A DNA stretch of 64,000 nt from Sporolactobacillus sp. CQH2019 (GCF_028765345.1 NZ_JARAJZ010000001.1:1-64000), one strand, 5' to 3'; shown: positions 28,311 through 38,121, counted from the first letter of the stretch. Program-made: numbers and translations. Notes: generated from the sequence alone by a model not told the origin.

Positions 28311-28823
28311 ATGTTACAAACCGCTATTTATCCCGGCAGTTTCGATCCGGTGACACGGGGTCATCTCGACATTATTACACGCGGAAGCCAGATATTTGAT
28401 CACCTCATCGTCGCCGTTCTCAATAACTCATCAAAGCGGCCGTTGTTTACTCTTGAAGAACGAATGCTTTTGCTGCTCAAAGCGGCCGGACATCTTAAAA
28501 ATGTGTCAATCGACAGCTTCGACGGTCTGCTTGTCGATTATCTTAAGAAAAAAAAGTGTGCGATCATTCTGCGCGGTCTGCGGGCCATTTCCGATTTCGA
28601 ATATGAACTGCAGATTTCATCTGTTAATAAAAAATTGGCTCCAGAAGCTGAGACATGTTTCATCATGAGCAGCAATCAGTATTCCTTTTTGAGTTCAAGT
28701 ATTGTCAAAGAAATTGCCCAGCAAGGCGGCGATGTATCCGAATTTGTTCCTCCCGCCTCCGATCGGGCGTTAAAAATGAAATACGGCTTTTCGATTCAAT
28801 GCCCATCCTTGATGGAGAGATAA
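28311..28823 (+). CDS. coaD: Phosphopantetheine adenylyltransferase
   Basis: 170 residues; AAGGAGG sets the ATG at 28311. CoaD makes dephospho-CoA from 4'-phosphopantetheine and ATP. Visible: [17 protein letters not shown], which contains the nucleotidyltransferase TxGH motif, then [40 protein letters not shown], and [22 protein letters not shown]. Most genomes keep coaD next to rsmD. Here it sits within an acyl-CoA cluster, which suggests a dedicated supply of CoA. A decayed copy of a second coaD lies beside the other cluster at 47844-48280. Confidence 0.93.
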   Translation: MLQTAIYPGSFDPVTRGHLDIITRGSQIFDHLIVAVLNNSSKRPLFTLEERMLLLLKAAGHLKNVSIDSFDGLLVDYLKKKKCAIILRGLRAISDFEYELQISSVNKKLAPEAETCFIMSSNQYSFLSSSIVKEIAQQGGDVSEFVPPASDRALKMKYGFSIQCPSLMER

Positions 28824-29145
28824 CCGCTCGCACGATCTGAAATCGTGACAATTGTGTCAACTCACTGAACCTGAGGAACGGAGCAGGCGGCGGATATTCC
28901 ACCTGTTTTATTTGAAGTACGGTATTTTGCGGTGCAAACGCGTTGAACTTTATTTACAGGAAATCAACAAAAATCCGGTTTCCTTTTGATGAAACTATAA
29001 ATGAAATCGGCGTTAAATTAAGAACTTGATAAGGTTACGTATGAAATATTCTATTAGTCTATCGCTGCAATAACGGTCCGGATAACCGGACAGATAAATA
29101 GAATAGAAAAAGAAATTCTAAATCAGCTGCGGGAGGAATCATGCA
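28824..29145. other. Intergenic region before the thioesterase gene
   Basis: 322 bp. Contains a near-palindrome TGACAATTGTGTCA at about 28846-28859 and AT-rich sequence that could hold a promoter. No gene seen. Confidence 0.3.
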
Positions 29146-29583
29146 ATGTTTAAGACCCACCTGACTGTTCGACTGAATGACTGTGACGGCATGCGCCATG
29201 TAAACAATGCTGTCTACTATACCTACTTTGAAGAAGGGACGCGGGGAATTTTTCGGCTGTTCACACCCAGTCTCGATTTAAATGATTTTCAAGTCATCGT
29301 GGCGTCCTCACATTGTGACTATCTTCATCAGACGACTTATAATGAAAAGATTACGGTTTATACGTGGATCGGGTCTATTGCTCATTCAAGTTTCAACGTC
29401 GAACATGCCGTTTCAGATGAAGAAGGACGCTGGCATGCGCGGGGTCACGTGACATTAGTTCATTTCGACTACCGGCAGGAAAAATCCGGGCCGCTTTCCG
29501 AAAGCATGAAACGGATTTTACTTCAACATCAGCAGGGACCGGAGGGAGTCCCGGAATTGCGCATGTGTCAACATTCTCTGTGA
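29146..29583 (+). CDS. Hotdog-fold acyl-CoA thioesterase (4HBT/YbgC type)
   Basis: 145 residues, single 4HBT domain. The active-site region reads RLNDCDGMRHVNNAVYYTYFEE, with the family's aspartate and the HVNN turn. The long helix carries EEGTRGIF, and SSHCDYLHQTTYNEKITVYTWI forms the second strand pair. GGAGG stands 9 nt before the ATG. It hydrolyses an acyl- or hydroxybenzoyl-type CoA thioester. As the last rightward gene of the LysR-centred cluster it may release the product acid or relieve CoA trapping. The exact acyl group is not evident. Confidence 0.85.
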   Translation: MFKTHLTVRLNDCDGMRHVNNAVYYTYFEEGTRGIFRLFTPSLDLNDFQVIVASSHCDYLHQTTYNEKITVYTWIGSIAHSSFNVEHAVSDEEGRWHARGHVTLVHFDYRQEKSGPLSESMKRILLQHQQGPEGVPELRMCQHSL

Positions 29584-30069
29584 TAGAATCAAAAAACGAC
29601 GCTCAGAAAAGGCCGTACATAAGAACAAGTCGTTTAGATACATCTGCCCTTATCGCCAGCCTTATGCCCCGGCCGGGATCCGGATTTTCAACGATTTCCG
29701 GCAAGTTGTTTGTTACATTCACCTGTTCTTGCTGCTTTTCGTATCAGATTCTTGTCGGGCCCATGAGTCTAGCGCCGATCGTTCCGCCATTGTCCGCTCA
29801 TCTGCCTCTCTTCCGGCATTCAATCGGCCGAGTGATCAAACAACGCGGAAAAGACTGTTCCAATCGTCCATACGGGACCGCCTGAAACGGAGGTTTGTCC
29901 GGAGCTGTCCCTTCAGCAAAAGATGGGCACTGGGTGTCAGGAAAAACGCAAAAAAAGCGGGCGGTCATTTTAACCGCTCACTTTTTTTATTCACTTTATT
30001 TGAAAACATCTTCCCAATCAGCCATATTTTATATACGATTTTGCTTAATCATTCATATCGAGCTGACGC
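29584..30069. other. Convergent intergenic region
   Basis: Separates the LysR-centred cluster from the sigma-54 cluster. ORFs here lack ribosome sites and recognisable domains. The terminator at 29957-29988 is the only clear feature. Confidence 0.4.
29957..29988 (+). terminator. Intrinsic terminator between the two clusters
   Basis: GGCGGT pairs with ACCGCT and is followed by CACTTTTTTT on the plus strand. It ends rightward transcription after the thioesterase gene, and may also serve the leftward operon. Confidence 0.65.
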
Positions 30070-31221
30070 TTACTGATACTGCTTTAAAATTGCCCGGCCG
30101 GCAATATGGATCATGATCTCGTCTGTTCCTCCGCCGATCCGATGCACACGGGCATCGACCCAAAGGCGGGAGATCCGGCAGTCAGTCGTATAGCCGATCC
30201 CTCCCATAATCTGCATCGCATCGTCGATCACTTCGTTCGCTGACTGTGCACAGTATAGCTTAGCCAAAGCCGACGAGATCTGTACGGGTTGATGATGATC
30301 GATTTCCCACGCGCACTTATAGACCATGTTTCGCATATTCTCAATCTTAATTTTCATATACGTAATTTTCTCCTGAATCAACTGCCGGCTGCCGATCGGC
30401 TTACCAAACTGTACCCGCTGATTGGCATATTTTGCGGCATCTTCAAAAGCACACTCAGCCATGCCGAGCAGCGAAGCGGCGATATACAGCCGCTCAACCT
30501 CAAAATTAATCATCGCCTGCATGAAACCGTCGCCTTCAACGCCGACAAGATCTTTTTCTTCCAGTTCGACATTCTCAAGATAAACCTCGCACGTATCAAG
30601 CATATGCCAGCCGATCTTGTCAATGCGCTCAATTTTGACACCCGGCGCATTCATCGGGATCCACCACATCGAGAAAGCGTGCCGCTTATTTACATCATCC
30701 GATTCATCAGCATTTCTGGCCAGACAGAGCATGTAAGGCGCCCGGGCGGCATTGCTCATAAACGTCTTATGACCGTTAATGAACACTTTTCCATCCTTTC
30801 TCCTGAAAGTGGTCTGAATCGAACTGCTGTCAGACCCTGCCTGCGGCTCGGTAAAACCGAGAACAAAAGCAATTCTTCCCGCCTTAATGGCATCCATCGT
30901 ATCCTTTTTTTGACTCTCCGAACCAAACTTCAGCATATCGGCAATCGATAATGCCTGTCCAAAGGTAAAGTGCGGACCGCCATTTTTAGTAATCTCCTCG
31001 GCAACCAGCATCATGGTTGTCGTATCGACAGGCGTTCCTCCATATTCTTCCGGAATACCAAGCAAATTAAATCCATTATCAGCCAATGCTTTTTCAAATC
31101 TGGTTGGGTATTGCTTATTCGCATTGCAATATTTCATATAATCTTCCGTACAGTCGCGCGCCATAATTTCCCGCAAACTCTCAAGCAGCAGTTCTTGTTC
31201 TTCCGTTATCGTAAAATCCAT
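30070..31221 (-). CDS. YdiO/CaiA-type acyl-CoA dehydrogenase (enoyl-CoA reductase)
   Basis: 383 residues. From memory it matches E. coli YdiO and CaiA along its length: MDFTITEEQELLLESLREIM, KALADNGFNLLGIPEEYGG, GFTEPQAGSDSS, INGHKTFMSNAA, IDKIGWHMLDTCEVYLENV, ECAFEDAAKYANQRVQFGKP and HRIGGGTDEIMI. In CaiA the enzyme reduces crotonobetainyl-CoA with electrons from FixAB. The usual YEGT catalytic glutamate is replaced by GGGT, as in CaiA and YdiO. The ATG at 31221 is 10 nt after GGAG. It is the last gene of the sigma-54-driven operon that begins with fixA at 41449. Reduction of an enoyl-CoA is the likely terminal step. Confidence 0.88.
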   Translation of the reverse strand: MDFTITEEQELLLESLREIMARDCTEDYMKYCNANKQYPTRFEKALADNGFNLLGIPEEYGGTPVDTTTMMLVAEEITKNGGPHFTFGQALSIADMLKFGSESQKKDTMDAIKAGRIAFVLGFTEPQAGSDSSSIQTTFRRKDGKVFINGHKTFMSNAARAPYMLCLARNADESDDVNKRHAFSMWWIPMNAPGVKIERIDKIGWHMLDTCEVYLENVELEEKDLVGVEGDGFMQAMINFEVERLYIAASLLGMAECAFEDAAKYANQRVQFGKPIGSRQLIQEKITYMKIKIENMRNMVYKCAWEIDHHQPVQISSALAKLYCAQSANEVIDDAMQIMGGIGYTTDCRISRLWVDARVHRIGGGTDEIMIHIAGRAILKQYQ

Positions 31222-31302
31222 CTCAAACACACTCCATCTATCATTTTTGCTGAAAGATCAGATCAACGATAATCCATGGGAAACATCGCTGACAGATCCT
31301 CG

Positions 31303-32256
31303 TCATTGTCTCTGAATACGATGACCGCATACGAGATGATCCAGATGAGCCACGGTTTCCGTAAACGCCATCCATCTCTGCCCTGGGGACAACTGTTCCC
31401 ACGCAACACCGCCGGTTGACCAGTTCACTTTCCCTGCAAGTTCATAACTGTTTGCATGCGGCCATTCAAATGTGAGACGTTCGATTTCATTCAGTCTTTT
31501 TTGGTGGTGCTTAATCAGCTGGTTAATGCGTTCGGTAGCGGGCATACCGCTATTTCCGTGTCCGGGAAAAGCAAACTGAATGACCATCTTTTTTAAATTG
31601 TATAAACTTTGCAAGTAATTTCCTAATGGATCACGGATTCCAGGCATAAAACCAATGACCGGACTAATGGCAAAAAGCACATGATCGCCCGTCATCATCA
31701 ACTGACGTTCTGGTAGATAAAGGCACATATGGCCCGGCGTATGTCCTGGCGTCGAAATGCATGTCCATTCGTAAGAACCGATCCTCATCTTGCTGTGCCC
31801 GTCAAGTAAACGAAGATTCCCTGCTTTTAAAAAGTCCTTTTTTCTACCAGCTTTTGGGCGGTAAAATTGACTAATCTCCTGTATCGGAAACCCTTCATCT
31901 TTACTCCGTTTCATGAGCTGAAAAAAATAAGATTCGGACGTTTTCCTAAGTGAAAAAAGATACTCTTGACGACTGATCGCAACGGTGGAGAATGTGTTTC
32001 CAGGTGTATAAGCAAGTTCCGCATGGTCAGGGTGGCAATGAGTCAGAAAAATATCTGTCCTTTTTGGGTCAATTGACAGATCATGGATTCCCTCTTTAAA
32101 AGCATGCAAACTCTCCGGGGTGTTAAGACCCGTATCGACAATCAGGCTCTTCTCCCGGCTTTTGACGATATAAGCATTGACGCTTTTCAGAGGATTGCCT
32201 TGTAAAGGCATTTCAATTAAATAGACATCCGGATGTGAGAAAACTTTTCTGACCAC
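31303..32256 (-). CDS. Metallo-beta-lactamase-fold hydrolase
   Basis: 317 residues. The metal-binding signature is LTHCHPDHAELA near residue 72. SLIVDTGLNTPE stands before it, CISTPGHTPGHMCLYLP and MMTGDHVLF follow, and FPGHGNSG comes later, giving the full set of histidines and aspartates of glyoxalase II-like enzymes. A C-terminal helical part (about 240-317) contains HHQKRLNEIERLTF. Such proteins often hydrolyse thioesters, so a role as acyl-CoA thioesterase or lactonase in this pathway is plausible. GTG at 32256 lies 2 nt after the stop of the CoA ligase gene, so the two are coupled. Confidence 0.85.
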   Translation of the reverse strand: MVRKVFSHPDVYLIEMPLQGNPLKSVNAYIVKSREKSLIVDTGLNTPESLHAFKEGIHDLSIDPKRTDIFLTHCHPDHAELAYTPGNTFSTVAISRQEYLFSLRKTSESYFFQLMKRSKDEGFPIQEISQFYRPKAGRKKDFLKAGNLRLLDGHSKMRIGSYEWTCISTPGHTPGHMCLYLPERQLMMTGDHVLFAISPVIGFMPGIRDPLGNYLQSLYNLKKMVIQFAFPGHGNSGMPATERINQLIKHHQKRLNEIERLTFEWPHANSYELAGKVNWSTGGVAWEQLSPGQRWMAFTETVAHLDHLVCGHRIQRQ

Positions 32257-32258
32257 AC

Positions 32259-33830
32259 TCAGCCCACCTTGTTTTGAATCGTCATTTTCTCTCTGAATTT
32301 CTGCACAAGTTTGTATTTTTGCATCTTACCCGCATCATTCCTTGGAAAACAATCAATCGTTTCTATATAAAGCGGTTTTTTATAACTAGCCAGATATTTT
32401 TTGCAATGCTCCTGCAGTTCACTCAGCGTCATGGACATGCCTTTCCTGAGCTGTAACACTGCCATGATTGCTTCCCCAAACTTTTTATCCGGAATGCCGA
32501 AGACAATACAGTCTTGGACTTTCTCATGTTTTCGGATCACATCGGCTACCTCTTGTGCGAACACATTCTCTCCGCCGGTTTTGATCATTTCTTTCTTTCG
32601 AGACATGAGATAAAAGTTGCCATTGACATCTTTCTTCATCATGTCACCCGTTCGCAGCCACCCATGCGCAAGCCTGACCTTTTCTGTCAGTTTGGGCTGA
32701 TCATAATAACCGGCCATGATCGTCGGTCCTCTGACGATACACTCGCCAATTTTCCCGATCGGCACTTCCTTATCGTCTTCTCCCAGTATCTTCATCTCAA
32801 TAAAAGGCATCGGTTTCCCGATACTGGCAGCTTCAGGAAGCTGCCAGTCCGCCATTTCAAGTGTCAGTACAAGACTGGATCCCGTGCCGCTCTCCGTCTG
32901 ACCCCATCCGTAATTCATTTGACAATTTGGAAATCCCTGATAAATTTTTCTGATAATTTCCGGTGTCGTACTCCCCGCCGCACTTTGAACAAGCCGCACG
33001 GAACGAACATCATAGTTGCGGAAAGACGGAAACTCAAGAAGCCGCAGATAGGATGAAGGTGGCAATAACAATAAATATGTGACTTGTTCGTGTTCAATGG
33101 CAGACAATATGTTCTGCTCATTAAAGTGATCGCAAATAATCAGGGTCGCTCCGGCACCAATGACTGAGGTAAACCAACTGTGCCCGCCGTGATGATCCAT
33201 TGGACATTGAATCAGAACCGTCTCATCCGAAGTTGCCCCGATTTTGCTTGACATCATCACACTGATGATTTCCGCTATATCGCTAAAGTGAGTCCGCATC
33301 ACCCCTTTAGGAAGCCCTGTCGTACCGCCGGTGAATTGAATGCGCGACAAGGCATATCCGTTCTTGTAAAGAGGGGGTTCCTCAGTGCTTTCTGTGAAAA
33401 GCGTGTACAAACTGATCTCTTTGGTGTGAGTCTGCTTTGCATCGATAATAAACTGAACCGTTGGAAAATCATTTTCTATAGAAGAAACTTTCTCTCTGCA
33501 TGCTTCAGCAAAGATTAAACTTTTGCAACGTGAAGACCGCAAAAGAAACTTCAGTTCTTTGGCAATCAATCGCGTATTCAGCGGAACAGCCACAGCCCCA
33601 ATCTTTTGAAGTGCATAATAGATTTCAATTAATCGAATGGAATTGGGGAACAGATAACCGACCGGATCACCGGATCTGATGCCCAGTCTGCGCAATCCAT
33701 AGGTGAGGCGATTAACGGTTTCATTGAGTTGTCGATAGGTCATCCGTTCCTGCCCATGAACAAGCGCTGTTTTCTGAGGATAACGTCCAGCGTTCAGCAA
33801 CAAGAATTCTGCAACATTCTGGTAAAGCAA
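32259..33830 (-). CDS. AMP-forming acyl-CoA ligase (CaiC/fatty-acyl ligase type)
   Basis: 523 residues of the ANL superfamily. P-loop FTGGTTGLPKGVMRTH at about 166-180, YGWGQTESG near 307, GWLRTGDMM near 390, KEMIKTGGENVFAQEVADVI, and the C-terminal acyl-transfer lysine in NDAGKMQKYKLVQ. It activates a carboxylic acid with ATP and CoA. TTG at 33830 is used because AAGGAG lies 10 nt upstream. Between an MFS permease gene and an MBL hydrolase gene in the fixABCX operon, it is the entry enzyme for the imported acid, by analogy with CaiC or BaiB. It is not close to the FadK-like ligase at 15797, so the two clusters may use different acids. Confidence 0.87.
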   Translation of the reverse strand: MLYQNVAEFLLLNAGRYPQKTALVHGQERMTYRQLNETVNRLTYGLRRLGIRSGDPVGYLFPNSIRLIEIYYALQKIGAVAVPLNTRLIAKELKFLLRSSRCKSLIFAEACREKVSSIENDFPTVQFIIDAKQTHTKEISLYTLFTESTEEPPLYKNGYALSRIQFTGGTTGLPKGVMRTHFSDIAEIISVMMSSKIGATSDETVLIQCPMDHHGGHSWFTSVIGAGATLIICDHFNEQNILSAIEHEQVTYLLLLPPSSYLRLLEFPSFRNYDVRSVRLVQSAAGSTTPEIIRKIYQGFPNCQMNYGWGQTESGTGSSLVLTLEMADWQLPEAASIGKPMPFIEMKILGEDDKEVPIGKIGECIVRGPTIMAGYYDQPKLTEKVRLAHGWLRTGDMMKKDVNGNFYLMSRKKEMIKTGGENVFAQEVADVIRKHEKVQDCIVFGIPDKKFGEAIMAVLQLRKGMSMTLSELQEHCKKYLASYKKPLYIETIDCFPRNDAGKMQKYKLVQKFREKMTIQNKVG

Positions 33831-33868
33831 GATACTTTCTCTCCTTTCTTCCTAAAATCGAAATCGGT

Positions 33869-35140
33869 TTACAAATTGATCTCATACCGAGATCTTAGTT
33901 TTCTGCTTGTCACTCGCGTCAGGACGACAAGCAAGACAACGATCACATAGGCAGCCAAACAGATCTCCCATGAAAGGCTGTACGAATGTGTTCGATCAAA
34001 AATAATCCCGACAGCAATGGGAGTCAGTGCACCGAACGCACCGTTCGCAACTGTAATCCACGAATAGATCTGACTGTACTCTTTGGTGCCGAACGTTCCG
34101 CGCACGGCCATCGGCGGAATAACCACAATGGCCGCGTAGGCTCCGCCAAAAAGAAAAGTTCCGATGAAAAAAAGGATCAGGCGATTCCCGGACAGAAGAA
34201 GTGTGGTGACACCCAGTAAACCGCATAAACAACCGACAATGGCTGCTTTGGCGAATCCCCATCGATCCGTCAGGCCTCCCAGCACAATTTTTCCGAAAAT
34301 GCCGCCGATCATAATGCAGGAAACACCGGTCGCTCCCACTGTCGGCGACAATCCCACAGATACTGCATACCCAGGGACCTGTTGGAGCATCGAGGCACTC
34401 ATGACGAGCAGTCCGGAGAAAATAAAAACGAAGTAAAAAGGAAACGTTTTCGCTGCTTGCCTGGCCGTCATACCTCGGATGGCCTGTCCTTCCCGGTTAT
34501 TTACCGCATTTTCATCTGTTCCGTAGGGTCTCAGGCCGATATCCTCCGGCCGATATTTCAAGAAAGCGATGACTAGCGGAACCGACAGTAAAATCGAAGC
34601 CAACCCAAGAACAATTCTCGCCACCCGCCATCCATGTTGTGTAATCAGCAAACTGCCGAGCGGGTTGGTAAAAGCAGCGACTAGGCTGGCACCGGCTGCA
34701 ACAATGCCAAGAATCGTGCCGACATATTTTTTAAACCAATTATTAATTAACAACGGAATCGGAATATACATTAAAAACGCATAGCAGATTCCAAGAATGA
34801 CGCCGGCAATATACCAGTCAGTCAGCGAATGGAACGCTGCGCTTAAAGCATAAGTCGCCCCCATCACAAAACATGAAAGCCCGATCGACAATTTAATATT
34901 TATTTTCGGTAATACGATTCCGACAATCGGCAGTGTGACGGTCATGACGATCTGAATAATCGTCAGATAGAAATTCATTTTCGCAAGCGGCCAGCCCATC
35001 TCAGCGCTGACGGGCTGAAGATAGATACCGGCCGTGTTGGCAACAATTCCCAATACACAGGCATTGACCGCGCAACAACATGCAAATATTTTCCAGGCAT
35101 AATGAATGTTTCCCGATCTCCGGCCGCGAATTTTATTCAT
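33869..35140 (-). CDS. MFS transporter, oxalate:formate antiporter (OFA) type
   Basis: 423 residues, twelve membrane helices. The start HYAWKIFACCCAVNACVLGIV and the NTAGIYLQPVSAEMGWP segment are OFA hallmarks; NNWFKKYVGTILGIVAAGASL and GGIFGKIVLGGLTDRWG follow. OFA carriers exchange or import small carboxylates. AGGAGG is 9 nt before the second of two overlapping ATGs, at 35140. A close relative in the next operon (44834-46069) shares the same opening. Together they may act as a substrate/product exchanger pair, as CaiT does for carnitine, though of a different family. Confidence 0.87.
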   Translation of the reverse strand: MNKIRGRRSGNIHYAWKIFACCCAVNACVLGIVANTAGIYLQPVSAEMGWPLAKMNFYLTIIQIVMTVTLPIVGIVLPKINIKLSIGLSCFVMGATYALSAAFHSLTDWYIAGVILGICYAFLMYIPIPLLINNWFKKYVGTILGIVAAGASLVAAFTNPLGSLLITQHGWRVARIVLGLASILLSVPLVIAFLKYRPEDIGLRPYGTDENAVNNREGQAIRGMTARQAAKTFPFYFVFIFSGLLVMSASMLQQVPGYAVSVGLSPTVGATGVSCIMIGGIFGKIVLGGLTDRWGFAKAAIVGCLCGLLGVTTLLLSGNRLILFFIGTFLFGGAYAAIVVIPPMAVRGTFGTKEYSQIYSWITVANGAFGALTPIAVGIIFDRTHSYSLSWEICLAAYVIVVLLVVLTRVTSRKLRSRYEINL

Positions 35141-35196
35141 TCATTGACACCTCCTATCCATTGAATCTAAAATGACTGTCAGATCGATACCATACA

Positions 35197-35955
35197 TTAT
35201 TTGTTAAAATTTTTTGCCATTATCTGATATTCCCGCGTTTGCGTACAAAAGGGTGAAGCCGTCGATTCCGCCTCCAAAATCAGATGGAGCATCGGGCGCA
35301 AGACACCGTTCGTGATGTTTTTAGTGATCTGCACAGCAGGCGCAGACAGTCCGGCAATGCTTTCAGCCAGTTCCATAGTCTCTTTCTCCAAATTGTCCGG
35401 TGTGGCTATTCTGTTAGCGAAACCAAGCCGACAAGCCTCATCTGCGCCAACTGTCCGACCCGAATACCACAATTCCTTGGCACGGTAGGGACCTATGAGC
35501 TGCGGAAGAAACAGCATCGCTCCCATCTCAGGCACAATCCCGATTTGAACAAAATTTGCAATGAATTTCGCTCGGTCCGAAACAACAATTAAGTCACAGG
35601 CGAGCGCAAGGCTCATCGCTCCTCCGATCGCATAGCCATCAACCATTGCAATCACTGGTTTGTTCAGCTGCTGAATTGTCAGTACTGTGCGTGTATATTT
35701 TTTCAGTAATTGCCGGCTTTGACCAACCGTCAGGTTTCGTCCCTCATTTTGTTTCAGATCACCGCCCGCAGAGAAATGTTCACCCTGGCCTTTTAAAACG
35801 ATGACCTGGACGTTTGCATCATTGTCTAAAGCCATCAGATTGACGGTCAGATCGTCCATCATCTGACCGTCGATGGCATTTTTCCTTTGCGGTTTATTTA
35901 TTACAAGAAAAGCAATACCGTCTTTTTTCATCTCATAATAGATTGTTTTTTCCAT
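35197..35955 (-). CDS. Enoyl-CoA hydratase/isomerase (crotonase family)
   Basis: 252 residues. The oxyanion hole is formed by EHFSAGGDLKQ near residue 64 and DGYAIGGAMSLALACD near 107. The region that carries the catalytic glutamates reads NFVQIGIVPEMGAM, with one glutamate kept (VPEMG). GRTVGADEACRLGFANR follows. CaiD, which dehydrates carnitinyl-CoA, is of this family, and a dehydratase or hydratase step fits here. The ATG at 35955 follows AAAGGAG; the longer frame to 36030 would overlap the preceding gene without a ribosome site. It lies 34 nt after the flavin reductase gene. Confidence 0.87.
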   Translation of the reverse strand: MEKTIYYEMKKDGIAFLVINKPQRKNAIDGQMMDDLTVNLMALDNDANVQVIVLKGQGEHFSAGGDLKQNEGRNLTVGQSRQLLKKYTRTVLTIQQLNKPVIAMVDGYAIGGAMSLALACDLIVVSDRAKFIANFVQIGIVPEMGAMLFLPQLIGPYRAKELWYSGRTVGADEACRLGFANRIATPDNLEKETMELAESIAGLSAPAVQITKNITNGVLRPMLHLILEAESTASPFCTQTREYQIMAKNFNK

Positions 35956-35989
35956 CGGAACGTCGCTCCTTTCTATTATCCAGAACATT

Positions 35990-38053
35990 CTACAGATGAA
36001 TGGCTGCGCGATAGCCGGCTTTCGTTGCATCGGCCATCCGTGCCGGTTCGATACAATCCCCGACGGCGTATATTTCCTTCACTCTGGACTTGAGTGCATC
36101 AACAAGCTCCATATTCTTTTCAAAACCCAGTGTAACGGTGACCGTGTCCGCCGGTGTAAAATATTCATGGCCCTCCTGATTCTCTGCAAAAACGCCGGTC
36201 TCATTAATACGTGTGACTTTTGTCTGTGCATTGAGCGTAACATGCGGCGACTTTTTAAAAGCACTGCGGATATGGAAACGGTCGCTGCCGCCCACATCCC
36301 AGCCGATTTTTTTTCTTTCCTCGAAAATGGTAAGTTCGCGGTTGTGCTTCATCATTTCCTTGCCCAGTTCACACCCCGGCAGGCCGCCGCCGATAATCGC
36401 GATTCTTTTCCCAAGCGGCCAGTGAGAAAGGCTCATGAATGTTCTTGCAAGCTGAGGGGTGTAGAAAAATCTCAGAAAGACCGATCCGCAATTCCACATC
36501 ACTTTATTGAATAATCCCGGCTTTTTGGGCGGCTTCCCATTGAGCATTTCAAGAAAATCATGAGACTGAACCACATGCTTCCCTTTGCTGCCGGGAACAT
36601 CGAGCGAGACAGGATGCCCGCCAACGGCAACAATGACCGCGTCAGGTTTAATTGCATCAACTAATTCAGGTGTCACCTTTGTATGAAGCTTTACTTTGAT
36701 TTCCGGATGTTTTTTGAGATATGTCTGATAATAGTTTTTGAGACGTTCATACATCGGGCTGAAAATGGCACTCATGACAAGGCAGCCGCCAATTCTCGGA
36801 CCTCGTTCATAGATTGTTACCTGATGGCCTCTTTCCGCTGCCGTTTTTGCAGCAGACAACCCACCAGGGCCGCTGCCGATAACCATCACACGCTTTACAC
36901 GTTCGACCGGCTTGAACGGTTGGTCTAATTCCGCGCCAAGCCGCGGGTTCACACCGCAATATTCAAGCGGCTTACCCTCGCTGACTACGTCATCAAGGCA
37001 GCGGCAGCAGCAAATACACATGTTGATATCTTCGGGACGATCTTCTATCACTTTTCTGACGAATTCCGGATCAGCAATGTTATAGCGCAGCCCGGCGATC
37101 AAATCTGCTTTCCCTTGTTTCAGTATCTGTTCCATAATAAACGGATCGGTTTCACGATATCCGGTTGCTACTGGTTTCTTCGCAACTTGTTTGATCTTCT
37201 CCGATACCCAGGACCAGTGGCCGTCCGGTATATCTTTTGTTGTCAGCGGAACCGAAGACTCATGCCAGCCGATTGCCAGATTGTGCATGTCAATGCCTGC
37301 CCGTTCCAGATAAGGAACGACGGCCAGCGACTGTTCAACATCCATCCCCTCCTGAATGCCTTTCACATATTCAATGGGCGACCAGCGGCATAATATGGCA
37401 AAGTCAGGTCCGCAAGCTTTTCTGATCGCTTGAATCACTTCGACCGTCAGCCGGCAGCGGTTCTCAAGGCTGCCGCCATATTCATCGGTTCGATTGTTTG
37501 TTGCAGGGGATATAAATCGGTTTAGAATCCCGCCAACGCCGGCCATCACTTCCACACCGTCCCAGCCGGCTTTCTGAAGTGTCCGTGCACAGCGTACCAT
37601 CTGTTCTTTAAAGATCTCGATGTGCTCTTTTTTCATCGGCGTGAACGGTGTCATCCCTTTCAGAATCACGACATTCGATGGTCCCCAAGGTTTTTCTTCC
37701 TCTTCATCCGAAGGTTTCCAATCGTGGACGGCCCACGGCTGTCCGATCAGAAACGCACCAGCAGGTTTCACCGCATCCGCCATTTTTTTCAATCCGTTTA
37801 GGTGCCGATCATTGTAAGCAAATGGCAGCGGATGGCCGAAACCCGGCCTGCGATAAAAAAAGGCCACCGTCTGGCAGATCAGTGCCGTTTGTCCCGCCGC
37901 ACGCTCCTGAAGATAATGGAGCATGCGCGGCGTCGGTCCGCCTTCATCATCCACATACCCATGCCCCGGCGACATTGAAGTCGTCATCATTCTGTTCTTT
38001 AAGACCATGTTTCCAATCTGAATTGGAGAACTTAGCGTGGGAAATCGCGTCAT
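35990..38053 (-). CDS. FadH/BaiH/FldZ-type flavin enoate or dienoyl-CoA reductase
   Basis: 687 residues. The old-yellow-enzyme barrel (1-370) binds FMN: FPTLSSPIQIGNMVLKNRMM, DGVEVMAGVGGILNRF, SPATNNRTDEYGGSLENRCR. A cysteine-rich [4Fe-4S] site CICCCRCLDD ... EYCGVNP lies near 345-368. FAD and NAD(P) domains follow: VMVIGSGPGGLSAAKTAAERG, YERGPRIGGC, IAIIGGGLPGCELG and IYAVGDCIEP. Relatives reduce 2,4-dienoyl-CoA (FadH), bile-acid enoyl-CoA (BaiCD/BaiH) or cinnamate (FldZ). The catalytic tyrosine and histidine of FadH could not be assigned by eye. It is the fifth gene of the fixABCX operon and indicates an alpha,beta- or doubly unsaturated substrate. Confidence 0.87.
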   Translation of the reverse strand: MTRFPTLSSPIQIGNMVLKNRMMTTSMSPGHGYVDDEGGPTPRMLHYLQERAAGQTALICQTVAFFYRRPGFGHPLPFAYNDRHLNGLKKMADAVKPAGAFLIGQPWAVHDWKPSDEEEEKPWGPSNVVILKGMTPFTPMKKEHIEIFKEQMVRCARTLQKAGWDGVEVMAGVGGILNRFISPATNNRTDEYGGSLENRCRLTVEVIQAIRKACGPDFAILCRWSPIEYVKGIQEGMDVEQSLAVVPYLERAGIDMHNLAIGWHESSVPLTTKDIPDGHWSWVSEKIKQVAKKPVATGYRETDPFIMEQILKQGKADLIAGLRYNIADPEFVRKVIEDRPEDINMCICCCRCLDDVVSEGKPLEYCGVNPRLGAELDQPFKPVERVKRVMVIGSGPGGLSAAKTAAERGHQVTIYERGPRIGGCLVMSAIFSPMYERLKNYYQTYLKKHPEIKVKLHTKVTPELVDAIKPDAVIVAVGGHPVSLDVPGSKGKHVVQSHDFLEMLNGKPPKKPGLFNKVMWNCGSVFLRFFYTPQLARTFMSLSHWPLGKRIAIIGGGLPGCELGKEMMKHNRELTIFEERKKIGWDVGGSDRFHIRSAFKKSPHVTLNAQTKVTRINETGVFAENQEGHEYFTPADTVTVTLGFEKNMELVDALKSRVKEIYAVGDCIEPARMADATKAGYRAAIHL

Positions 38054-38121
38054 TTCTTATTCCACCTTTGCTTATATAAATCACTCTATCATCTGTTTCC
38101 GCAGGGCTGGAAAGACTCCCC

